DNA from: an uncultured Lewinella sp.
Lineage (GTDB): Bacteria > Bacteroidota > Bacteroidia > Chitinophagales > Saprospiraceae
NCBI GenBank assembly: GCA_937873655.1
Contig: CALMYQ010000200.1
Span: forward strand, 33,686-97,685
Reading direction: 5' to 3'
Length of the DNA stretch: 64,000 nt
A program made the position numbers and the translations under genes. Below the pieces are notes generated by a model. It worked only from the letters and a program-made list of their open reading frames with translations, ran no database searches and had not been told where the DNA came from. This document shows, in pieces, positions 47,361-57,000 of this stretch. Positions within the stretch are counted from its first letter, which is position 1. Each line of letters starts with the position of its first letter.

Positions 47361-50300
47361 TCAAGGATTGACCCGTTCTTCCGGGCTGAAATCCCGGATA
47401 AGGGCGTCCAGTTCCTCTTCTGAATAATGGTCGAGATCGAGGATTTTTTCGCGGGTCAGCAGGGCCTCCTCGGACACTGCACAGTGTTGGGGTTCTTTAT
47501 TTTGCGTGTTGTGGCCTCCACCCGGCACGGTATTCGCCATGGTCAGCAGGTCATCCAGGAATCCGGTCATATTCGGGGATTGCATCAGCCGGATTACGCT
47601 GACGCCCAGGCCCAGTTCTTTTTGAATGCGGTTTCGAACTTCAATGGCCATCAGGGAATCCAGGCCCATCTGGCTAAACGATTTCTGCAACTGGATCTTT
47701 TCTCGGCCGGTGCGCAGGATATCGGCCAGTATTTTTTTCAGCGTTGACTCTATTTCCTGTTTCCGTTCGGTTTCCGGGAGCCGGGACAATCGCTGCTGGA
47801 ATCCGGGTTCAGTGCTTCCCAAGCGGGTTTCTCCCGCTATCTTGCTGAACAATGGTTCCGATGCCAGGCGTCCGTTCACCCCGATAGCTTTCTTCCAATC
47901 AATGCCGGCAATGCAGACCTGGCCGCCGGTCCACCCCAACAGCTGTTCAAGGGTATGGAAGGCCTGGTCCGGATCGAGAGAGATCATTCCCTCACGGGCT
48001 GCAAGTTCATGCGCACGCCGGCCGTAATCCGTGGCGGCATGACCAACCGCTGACCAGGGGCCCCAGTTGACGGCCAACCCGGATTGCCCGTTTTGAACCC
48101 GGTAATGGGCCAGACTGTCCAGGAAACTATTTGCGGCGGCATAGGCTCCCTGCCCGGGCTGCGCCACCAGAGAAGAAAGCGAAGAAAATAATACGAAGTG
48201 GTCCAGGGAATGCGATTGTGAAAGGAGATGGAGGTTCCAGGCGCCCAGACTCTTTCCTTCAAGCGATCTGTTGAACTCCACCCAGGGTTGGCTCGCGATC
48301 ATCCCGTCATCCAGGATTCCGGCCAGGTGAAATACGCCTTTCAGCGGTTTCGAACCGGATTCGATATCGGAAAAGATTTTCCGCATTGCGTCCCGATCGG
48401 AAACATCCACCGGCAGGGCCCTGACCCGGCATCCTTTTTTTTCCAAGGCGGCGCACAGCTGCAAGGCCTCATCTGAAACCCGGCGGTTCAGGAGCCAAAT
48501 CGCTGTAGCTCCCCTGGCGGCGAGCCATTCCGCACATTTGCCGCCCAGGCCGCCCAGACCGCCGGTGACCAGGTACAGGGCTTCCGGGTCAATGAGCGGT
48601 CCGGAGGTCGGAATCCCGGCTTCCGGAAGATCAAACCGATCCAGCCTAAGGTTCCAAAGTTTTCCTGTGCGAAAGGCCAATTGCATTTGTTTCGGCGAGC
48701 GGGTCGGCAGGGCATTCAACAAACCCGGCGCATCCGCTGAAAGGAGCATTTCCTCAATATCCACAATCCCGTCGAATACTTCAGGACATTCAACGGCGGC
48801 AACCCGGCTCAGCCCCCAAAACGGCGATTGGATCACACCTCCAAGGGAATCCGCCGGGCCGGTCTTTTGCGCCTGTCGGGTAAAAATCCAGCAGCTGATG
48901 CCGTTTTTTTCCTGCAAAGCACCTAGTAAGGCTTTTGCTTTCGAAAGGTTCAGCGTCCAGTATTCCCGGAGATCCGAAACAGCGGTATTCGCCTCACCGG
49001 GGGCATCCAGCGAACTGAAAAACAGCACTTTTGCCGCCTTTTTCTTCCCCAGTCTATTTTCTATCCAACGGACCATTTCGCGGTACTCCGAAGGTGCTGC
49101 AGCGGGGTCCGGGCGTGGGTCCGGCGCCCATTCGATCACCTCCCCTCCCCTTTCCCGGAGCTGCCGGGTCATCGCTGCGGCAACTCCGTTTTTATCCGGG
49201 ATGGAGATCCAGAGCAATTCCTTTATATCGTATTCTCCGGAAACCAGATCGGCGGGTTCCCATTTGGGCAGATAAGCATTCACAAAGCGGGACTCTTCCT
49301 CCGGGGCGGCTTCCAACCGGATCTTCCTGAGCGTCAATTGCCCCAGGGTCAACAACGGGGCGCCAGTTTCTTCAAACAAGCGAACTTCGGCATGCAGCTC
49401 CTGGTCGCCGGAGTTAGAATAGTCTGCCAACCGGACATAGGCCCAGATCGGGCCGGAATATTCGTTCCCGGAAGACCAAAGGTCTTGAATCCCGGCAGGG
49501 AGGTAGGCTTCGTTCCGAAAAGAGCCCCCGGGCAGGGTGCAAGCCGTTAATTGAAAGCAGGCATCCAGCATAGCGGGATGAAAATGCAACTGCTCATGAA
49601 TCGTTTCCCGGTCATTGAGTTTTCTGACCAGGCCAAGCGCTTCCCGGTCTCCCAGCAAGATCTGTTCCAACCGGCGGAAAGCAGGTCCGAGTTGAAGCGC
49701 ATCCGGTAAAAAATCGCGATAAAACTGATGTGGTTCCAGGGAACGGCCGCACCGGGCCCTGATTTCTTCCAGGCGGGCAGGATATTTTTTCGGGGCGGTC
49801 AGTGGTCCGGTTTTCTCCGCTGGTTTGGGAAAAGACCCTGTTTTTTGTTCCACTGAAGGCCGTAAGGCCCCGGCCAATTCCTTAAGGGTGTTTAAATGCG
49901 GAAGGTGCCGAAGGATATCTGAAGATTCCGGCCCGAAATCCAGCAGGCAGGCTAGTTCATCTACGCCGGCGCCGGCAAGGGCCTCCACCAGGGGCAGGCA
50001 GGATTCCGGCGTACCGATAAGTCCCCTTTCGGTGGCAAATCGTTCAAACACAAATTCAAGGAATTCATCCAGGTCTTTCTCCGGAAGTTCATCAATATTC
50101 AGGGTATTGCCCCTGCTGGAAGCGAAACCTTTCAGCAGGGCGGTATTGGATTTCAGATAATTGCAATATGGGGCCTTGACTTTTTGCAGGGTCTCCTCCA
50201 GATCCTGACCTATAAAGGTATGCAGGAGCACGGTAACCTCTCCCGAGGCGGGGTCAAAGCCTTTTTCGGCCCGCGCGGCCCGGTAAACCGCAATTTTTCC

Positions 50301-50912
50301 GGCCAGTTCCGGAATGGATTGGTCATTGGTATGGGTCAGCAGGTTAGCGCCCATTTCTCCGGCCATCCGGAAGGTTTCCGGACTGCTGGCAGCGGTGATC
50401 CAGATGGGCAATTCAGTTTGAACCGGCGGCGGATAGATCCGGATATTGATGTCCCGGCCGTTTCCGCTTTTTGCAGCTATCGTCCGGCCTTGCCACAGAT
50501 CCCGGATGGTCCGGATGCCTTCTGTCATGATTTCTCTTCGGTGGGCATATCGCTCGGGGAAAAAAGCGAAATCGTCGGGATTCCAACCCGGCGCGAAAGA
50601 TATGCCTACCCGGCCGCCGGATAAATTATCCACCATCGACCATTCTTCGGCGATACGGATCGGGTTATGCAGCGGCACAACCACGCTGCCGGCCCGCAGC
50701 TTGACCTTGCTGGTGATGGTCGCCAATGCGGCATGCAATACAGCCGGATTCGGGTACAGGCACCCGAACCCTGTAAAATGCCTTTCCGGAACCCAAATGC
50801 TTGAAAAGTCATGCTGATCGGCAAACTTCGCGCTCTCCGTGATCAGCTCATACCTTTTGGATTGCTCCAGGGTTTTTTCCGTACTTGCAAAGAATATCAG
50901 TCCGAACTTCAT
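47361..50912 (-). CDS. PKS protein: LLM - C-terminal half of DH - KR - ACP
   Basis: 1183 residues. Residues 1-345 are a MupA/Atu3671-type FMN-dependent luciferase-like monooxygenase that begins at the initiator Met (MKFGLIFFAS; WVPERHF; GGRVGISFAPGWNPDDF). Residues about 375-530 are the second hotdog of a PKS dehydratase, with LGPAFRRLEQI and the DxxxQ-type motif HPAMLDACFQ (about 447). KR follows from about 780 (GGLGGLGG; LAGILDDG, the LDD motif of B-type reductases; FSSLSSL; GAYAAANSF). ACP has MGLDSLMAIE (about 1082). The KS, AT and first DH hotdog are in the gene just upstream (43-bp gap). The two proteins must therefore pair to make one reducing module. The LLM probably hydroxylates or otherwise oxidises the chain; its position is unknown. 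Confidence 0.93.
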   Translation of the reverse strand: MKFGLIFFASTEKTLEQSKRYELITESAKFADQHDFSSIWVPERHFTGFGCLYPNPAVLHAALATITSKVKLRAGSVVVPLHNPIRIAEEWSMVDNLSGGRVGISFAPGWNPDDFAFFPERYAHRREIMTEGIRTIRDLWQGRTIAAKSGNGRDINIRIYPPPVQTELPIWITAASSPETFRMAGEMGANLLTHTNDQSIPELAGKIAVYRAARAEKGFDPASGEVTVLLHTFIGQDLEETLQKVKAPYCNYLKSNTALLKGFASSRGNTLNIDELPEKDLDEFLEFVFERFATERGLIGTPESCLPLVEALAGAGVDELACLLDFGPESSDILRHLPHLNTLKELAGALRPSVEQKTGSFPKPAEKTGPLTAPKKYPARLEEIRARCGRSLEPHQFYRDFLPDALQLGPAFRRLEQILLGDREALGLVRKLNDRETIHEQLHFHPAMLDACFQLTACTLPGGSFRNEAYLPAGIQDLWSSGNEYSGPIWAYVRLADYSNSGDQELHAEVRLFEETGAPLLTLGQLTLRKIRLEAAPEEESRFVNAYLPKWEPADLVSGEYDIKELLWISIPDKNGVAAAMTRQLRERGGEVIEWAPDPRPDPAAAPSEYREMVRWIENRLGKKKAAKVLFFSSLDAPGEANTAVSDLREYWTLNLSKAKALLGALQEKNGISCWIFTRQAQKTGPADSLGGVIQSPFWGLSRVAAVECPEVFDGIVDIEEMLLSADAPGLLNALPTRSPKQMQLAFRTGKLWNLRLDRFDLPEAGIPTSGPLIDPEALYLVTGGLGGLGGKCAEWLAARGATAIWLLNRRVSDEALQLCAALEKKGCRVRALPVDVSDRDAMRKIFSDIESGSKPLKGVFHLAGILDDGMIASQPWVEFNRSLEGKSLGAWNLHLLSQSHSLDHFVLFSSLSSLVAQPGQGAYAAANSFLDSLAHYRVQNGQSGLAVNWGPWSAVGHAATDYGRRAHELAAREGMISLDPDQAFHTLEQLLGWTGGQVCIAGIDWKKAIGVNGRLASEPLFSKIAGETRLGSTEPGFQQRLSRLPETERKQEIESTLKKILADILRTGREKIQLQKSFSQMGLDSLMAIEVRNRIQKELGLGVSVIRLMQSPNMTGFLDDLLTMANTVPGGGHNTQNKEPQHCAVSEEALLTREKILDLDHYSEEELDALIRDFSPEERVNP

Positions 50913-51270
50913 AGGTTGACGGGGCGAATGAATTGATGAATTGCCTGCCCGCAGGTCAGAACATTTGGATGGATGCTTCAGCGTTCAATTGCCAGTGCGG
51001 CGCGGCGCCTTCGGGACTGCTGTAGACCTCCAGGCGCGCACTGTGATCGTCCTCCAGGGTCAGGGTGGTCTGCAGGATCACTCCGCCCGTTTCCGGCAGG
51101 ATGAGCGCATGGGGAAGATCCATTGAACGCAATCCGATGGACCTTTTTCCTGTTATTTCCCGTACAGCGGAATGGGCAAGCTCGATGTAGAGGGAAAAAG
51201 GCGCGATGGTTGCGCCTGCGACCCGATGGTCCGAAAAAAAGGCATGTGAATCCCGGCCAAGTTTATTCTG
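49310..51270 (-). other. Dehydratase domain split across two genes and interrupted by an LLM domain
   Basis: The DH double hotdog is divided. Its first half, with catalytic His in HRVAGATIAP, ends the KS-AT protein (about 50956-51270). Its second half, with catalytic Asp in LDACFQ, follows the LLM in the next protein (about 49310-49790). Between them lie a stop codon, a 43-bp spacer, a start codon and a complete luciferase-like monooxygenase. Both halves keep their catalytic residue, so a working DH would need the two chains to assemble. Confidence 0.85.
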
Positions 51271-54090
51271 CCACCAGGTCCGTTTTCCGGCTTTTGCGGT
51301 TTCAGGCAGCCGATTGCCCAGCAAAGAGCGTTCCCCCTCCGGTCGGATAGGTACGGCGTTGCCGGTTTCCAATGACAGGTTGCCGGGTATCATCGGCCTG
51401 GGGTTATGGAAGAATAGCGGCAGGTTAATGCGACTATGGTTCCCGACAGGATAGAGGGTTTCCCACCGGATGTTGAATCCGGCCTCATAAAGTGAGGCGA
51501 TCCCGCGAAAAAACTGCCCGATTTCGGTTTCTCCGGACCGAATGCCGGGAATAATAACGCCGTCTTCCGGCATCCCGGGCAGGGCCCGGGCCAGGTTTGC
51601 GCAGGCTGCCCCAGGGCCGCACTCGGAAAACGCTGTAATGCCCTCTGACAAGAGTGCGGTCAAGGCCTGATGGTATAAAACAGGTTGCCGGATATGGCGA
51701 ACCCAATATTCCGGGTCGGTGAGTTCTGAATCGGCGCGTTTTCCGGTCACCGTTGAATAGATCGTTTTTGTTGGGCGGTAAAAAGTTACGCCGTCCAATA
51801 CTTTCCTGAAGTCCGCCAAAACAGGCTCCATGAGCGGCGAATGAAATGCATGGGAAACCTGTAAAAAACGGATCGGAATCCCTGGTTTTTCCAGCAGGTC
51901 GCCGAGGCGTTCCAATTCGTTGGCATCTCCTGAAACCACGAGGTTCTCCGGCCCGTTATGAGCGGCGATCGCCAGTTTGTCCAGGCCTTCTGACCGGAGC
52001 AGTTCCCAGAGCTGCGCGGGCGCCATCTTTACAGCGGCCATACCGCCGGGTTCGGGAAGAGCCTGCATGAGGCGCCCCCTTTCGAGGATGATGGTCATAC
52101 CGTCCTGCAAGGAAAAAACACCGGCCAGGCAGGCCATAGCGTATTCCCCCACACTGTGCCCCAGAAAGGCTTCAGCGGAAAGACCGAGTGCGTCCCAGAG
52201 CTTTCCCAGCGCGTATTCAAAGGCAAATAAAGCCGGTTGGGTAAATGCCGTCTGATGTATCCGGGTATCCGGTTCAAAAAGCACATCCAGCACGGAAAAA
52301 CCGCCGAGTTGCCGTGAGAGCGCATCACATTCATCGATCGCTTCCCTGAAGACCGGAAACATCCGGTACATTTCAGCGCCCATTCCGGGGTATTGTCCGC
52401 CCTGGCCGGAAAACAACCTGGCCAACCTCGGAGCGGAACTGACCGATACCGGCAACAGGTCCGCTTTACTCAATTGACGCTTCAGGTCTTCCAGGTCAGT
52501 AAAAACCAGGCAGGCGCGATGATTGTAGTGCATCCCGGCCGTATTCATCCGACCACATAGTGATCCGGCGGTTTGGTGAGGATTGTGGTCCATCCAGTCG
52601 GCCATCTGCCGGATGCCGCGCGTCCAGCCGCCTTCCGATTTGGTGGAAAGGCAGATCAGGTTTTCAGGATACGCGGTGGGTTCAATCGGTTTTACAGCAG
52701 CAGCGGGGCCCTCTTCTACGATCAGGTGGACATTGGCGCCGCCGATACCGAAAGAGCTGATGCCGGCTCTGTGCGGGCGGGCACCGGGCCACGGATTTAA
52801 TGTCGCATTGATCTCGAACGGACTGTTTTCCAGCCGGATCATAGGGTTGAGGCGTTCAAAATTGAGTGAAGGCGGTAATTGTTGGTTTTTCAATGACAGG
52901 ATCACCTTGATCAGTTGGGAAATTCCGGCCGCCGCCTCAAGGTGACCAATATTGGATTTCACGGAACCGATCCTGCAAAATCGGGTTTTATCGGTGAATT
53001 TTCGGAATGCGCGCACCAATCCTTCCACTTCAATGGGGTCGCCCAACGCCGTTCCGGTGCCATGCGCTTCCACGTAGGAGATATCCTCTGCGGACAACCC
53101 GGCCTTACGGATGGCTGAAGTGATCAGGGCCGCGTGCGCTTCGGGGTTGGGCGCCGTCAGGCCGTTGGCAGCGCCGCCGTGGTTGGTAGCTCCGCCGCGA
53201 ATGACCGCCAGCACCGCATCGCCGTCCGAGACGGCCTTATCCAGGGGTTTTAGGATGACCACCCCGGCGCCTTCACCCAAAACGATGCCGTTCGCTTCGC
53301 TGTCAAAGGCCTTGCAGCGGCCTTCCGGCGAATGGATGCGCATTTTGCTCATTCCGACGTAGTATTCAGGGGAGAACAACAAGTTGACCCCGCCCGCAAC
53401 TGCCATCGAGCAATCGCCCGTCCGAAGACTTTCGCATGCCGCGTATACCGCCGCAAGGGACGAAGAACACATCGTGTCCACCAGGATGGACGGCCCTTTG
53501 AGATTGAAGGTATAAGAAACCCGGTTGGGGATGATGGCATTCTGATTGCCCAATGCAGAGGTATGATCGCCGTCGCCCAGGAACGGCTCTATCCTCCGCA
53601 GGAACCCGTTGAAGCTGGACCCCGCAAATACGCCGGTATCCGAGCCTGAGATCCGGCCGGGCGAGTAACCGGCATGCGCAAAAGCTTCGTATGCCACCTG
53701 CAGGAAAAGACGTTGTTGGGGGTCCATTGTTAAGGCCTCCCGGGGAGAAATATCAAACAGATCGGGGTCGAAATCGAAGACATCGTCTATGAAACCACCC
53801 CATTTAGAGTAGGTCTTGTTAGCAGCTTCAGGGTCGGGGTCGAAATACTTATCGATCTGCCAGCGGTCAGGCGGGATCTCGCCGACAGCATTCCGGCCGT
53901 TTTTCAATAGCGCCCAATAAGCTTCGGGATCCGCAGCTCCGGGAAAACGGCATGCCATCCCGATCACGGCTACCGGCTGCCACGCCAGGGCATTTGAAAC
54001 AGTTCCCTGTTTCAACTTGCGGATCTCCTTGTAGGCTTCAATCAGCAAAGCCCGCATTTCTCCAGGCGCGGTTGTAATCGATTCAGCCAT
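50956..54090 (-). CDS. PKS protein: KS - AT (malonyl) - N-terminal half of DH
   Basis: 1044 residues from the ATG at 54090. The open frame starts at 54126, but the later ATG has AAGG six bases upstream, lies one base after the previous stop and starts a typical N-terminal helix. KS (from about residue 40) has DTMCSSSL, HGTGT and NIGHLEAAAG. AT has the nucleophile GHSVGEY (about 647) and HAFHS, which points to malonyl-CoA. The last 110 residues are the first hotdog of a dehydratase, with the catalytic motif HRVAGATIAP (HxxxGxxxxP, about 955), and then the protein stops. The second hotdog, with the catalytic Asp, is in the next gene after an LLM domain. This is the first extension module after the FAAL loading protein. 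Confidence 0.94.
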   Translation of the reverse strand: MAESITTAPGEMRALLIEAYKEIRKLKQGTVSNALAWQPVAVIGMACRFPGAADPEAYWALLKNGRNAVGEIPPDRWQIDKYFDPDPEAANKTYSKWGGFIDDVFDFDPDLFDISPREALTMDPQQRLFLQVAYEAFAHAGYSPGRISGSDTGVFAGSSFNGFLRRIEPFLGDGDHTSALGNQNAIIPNRVSYTFNLKGPSILVDTMCSSSLAAVYAACESLRTGDCSMAVAGGVNLLFSPEYYVGMSKMRIHSPEGRCKAFDSEANGIVLGEGAGVVILKPLDKAVSDGDAVLAVIRGGATNHGGAANGLTAPNPEAHAALITSAIRKAGLSAEDISYVEAHGTGTALGDPIEVEGLVRAFRKFTDKTRFCRIGSVKSNIGHLEAAAGISQLIKVILSLKNQQLPPSLNFERLNPMIRLENSPFEINATLNPWPGARPHRAGISSFGIGGANVHLIVEEGPAAAVKPIEPTAYPENLICLSTKSEGGWTRGIRQMADWMDHNPHQTAGSLCGRMNTAGMHYNHRACLVFTDLEDLKRQLSKADLLPVSVSSAPRLARLFSGQGGQYPGMGAEMYRMFPVFREAIDECDALSRQLGGFSVLDVLFEPDTRIHQTAFTQPALFAFEYALGKLWDALGLSAEAFLGHSVGEYAMACLAGVFSLQDGMTIILERGRLMQALPEPGGMAAVKMAPAQLWELLRSEGLDKLAIAAHNGPENLVVSGDANELERLGDLLEKPGIPIRFLQVSHAFHSPLMEPVLADFRKVLDGVTFYRPTKTIYSTVTGKRADSELTDPEYWVRHIRQPVLYHQALTALLSEGITAFSECGPGAACANLARALPGMPEDGVIIPGIRSGETEIGQFFRGIASLYEAGFNIRWETLYPVGNHSRINLPLFFHNPRPMIPGNLSLETGNAVPIRPEGERSLLGNRLPETAKAGKRTWWQNKLGRDSHAFFSDHRVAGATIAPFSLYIELAHSAVREITGKRSIGLRSMDLPHALILPETGGVILQTTLTLEDDHSARLEVYSSPEGAAPHWQLNAEASIQMF

Positions 54091-54091
54091 A

Positions 54092-57000
54092 TTACCTTGC
54101 TTTAGAATCATGTCCTTGTAATTCACGGACGATCATGGCAGCGATCTCTTCCTCAGTCATACCTCCCAGCCCATCAGCCTCCACCGTAGAAGTGCCATTC
54201 AAAATATCATCCAGTTTTTCGGCTAAAGCGTTGATTGTCGGCGCTTCAAACAGCATCGTCGGCAGCACTTCGATCCCCAGTTTACGGCTCAATCCAGTTG
54301 CGAGCCGGATAGCCTTGACCGAGTTCAAACCCAATTCGCGAAAACTTTTTTCGGCATTCGAAAGGGCGGGGCCGGATTTAACAAGCTGAGATATGATCTC
54401 CGTAATCAAATGCCGTAATTGGGGGAGGTTATAGTCCTGTTTTTTTCCCTCAAAAGAAATGATCGGCAACTCCGGGTCGGATTTGTCAACCGACGGCATT
54501 TCATCCATGGGCTGCTGAAACAGCCCATGGTGCCGGGTCGCTTTTTGCCCGCCGGGCGCGGGGCCGGCGCCCTTTATCGGCATGGACGTATCCGTGCCGC
54601 CGGCTGTAATTCTTAGCCTGTCGAGGTGTTCGAGATGTTTCAGGGTTAAATCCGATGGAATGCCGAAATCAATCAAACAGGCTATTTCATTTACGCCCGC
54701 AATTTTCAGGGTACGCACAGTTTCCAGGCAGGATTCGACCGTCCCGAAAAGCGCGGTTTGCCGGTAATACCGTTCAAAAGCATAGTCCAGCAGGGTTTCC
54801 AGATCGCCGTTCTCGGCATCCCGGAGGTCTTCCAACCGGTTCTTCCAAAGGTTGATCGAACTGGCGAGGTATTCCTTGAAGGGTTTTTCTACCTGCCGGC
54901 GCACAAAATCGCTGTCGTCGCCAATAAAAGTATGCATCATCAGGGTTACAATACCCTGCTCCGGTTCAAATCCGTTTTTGCGACGGGCTTCCCTGTATAC
55001 CTTTATTTTATCCGCCAACTCCTCGGAGGTCTGAAAAAGCAGTGCGGTCAGCACGTTCGCGCCGATAGCCCCGGCTTCGGCAAAACGCTCCTCTCCGCCG
55101 CTGCACGTAATCCAGGTTTGCAGTTCGGGCTGAACCGGCAGGGGAAAGATCCTGAAGGTGAACGGCTCGCCGGCCCCGTTGCTTCGTTGTACGGAATGAC
55201 CGGACCACAATTTCCGGAGTTCCCGCAAGCGTTCAAACAGGACCACCTGGTTATTTTGAAAGGTTTCCGGAGACAATACGAAGTCGTTCGGGTTCCATCC
55301 TCTGGCAAATGCCATATCCACCCGGCCGCCGGAGATATTATCCACCACAGACCATGATTCCGCTACCAGGACCGGATCGTGCATCGGCAATACCACACTG
55401 CCGGATCGCAACCGGATACGGCTGGTCTGACCCGCAAGCCAGGCCGCAAGCACCGCCGGATCGGGGTACAGCCCGCCGAATGGGTGGAAATGGCGTTCGG
55501 GCAACCAAACCGCACTGAATCCCCGCTGGTCTGCAAACTTTGCGCTTTCAGACACAAGCCGGTATTTATTCTCATTGAACTCCGCTTCGTTGCTCGAAAA
55601 ATAGAGCAGACCGAACGCCATACCGCCGGTACCGGCTTTCGCAGGTTCAAAGGATTCCTGCAATTTGGCCGGACTGTTATCGGCGATTATTTCCAGGTTG
55701 CCTTCCAGCAGTTCGTGTTTACAGGCCTTTCGCCTGACCTTGCCGCTGGAGGTCCGCGGAACAGCAGACTTTCGCACCAACACAACAGCGTATACTTCCA
55801 ATTCGTGATCGGCCAGTACTTTCTCCGCAATCCTGTTGCATGCATGGCGAAGTGTTTCCGCAGATTCCTGGTTTGCATTGCGGTGGGTTTCCTGGACGAT
55901 GACGATCCTTTCTGTTCCTTCCACCTCAATGGTAAAGGCCGCTCCGATACCGGTCAGAAACGATACGCCTGAATTGCGCACCGTAAATTCGATATCCTGG
56001 GGGTAATGATTTAATCCGTGTACGATAATGACATCCTTCAACCGGCCTGTCAGGTACAGATCCCCCCGATGGACGAACCCAAGATCGCCGGTACGCAGGA
56101 AGGGCCCTTCCCCGTCCGCAGTGCGGGCCCGGAAAATCTCTTCTGTCGGCTCCTCCTTTTGCCAGTAACCCTGGGCTACCGTCCGCCCGCCGACCCAGAC
56201 TTCACCGACTTGTAAAGGCGGGCAGGGCACGCCGGAGTCAGGATCTGTTATCAGGATGCGCGTATCCATTAGGGGAAGCCCGCAACCCGTGACCGTACGC
56301 CGGTGGCGGGTGTTTTCGGCTGCAAACCGGATTTGCCCCCGCGTCAGGTCCTCTGCGTCCACGTCCAGGTAATTGATACCCGAACCCGCGGCGGATATGA
56401 CCACCTTGAGGGTGGCTTCCGCCAAACCGTAACCCGCCGTCAGCGCTTCAGGGCGCAGGCCGAAAGGCTTCAGGAGGCTTTCCATTTGGGCAACCGTTCC
56501 TTTCCTGACCGGCTCGGCCGCATTGCACATGAATCGGACGCCGCGGAAATCCATACCTTCCAGATCAGCGGGTGAAATCGTTTCAACACAAAGGTCGTAG
56601 GCGAAATTGGGTGCAATGGTATGAGTGCCCCCGTAATGCGAAATGGCTTTCAGCCACAGGATGGGCCTGGAGACAAAATTGACGGGAGCCATCAAATAGC
56701 CAACGGCACCGGAAAACAAAGGGGCCAGGATCCCAAAAATCAGCCCCATATCGTGAAAGGCGGGAAGCCAGGACACAAATCTGCTGTTTTCATCACAAAG
56801 TGTTGCCAACCTGAGCGCTTCCAGATTGACTGTCAGGTTATCATGGTTTACCATGACGCCTTTGGGCAACCCGGTCGACCCTGATGTGTACTGCAGAAAA
56901 GCCAGGTCCCCGGGCTCCGGAAGCGGGAATTCCCAATTTACGCCGGTCGCCGGCATAGCGACCATTTCGGCATAGGCAGTTAGTTGCAACCCCGGGTCGG

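Noticed and set aside
50912..50956. Simple frameshift joining the KS-AT and LLM-DH-KR genes into one PKS
   Set aside because: The second protein starts exactly at the natural N-terminus of an LLM domain, and the DH halves are separated by that full domain, so a one- or two-base error would not restore a normal DH.
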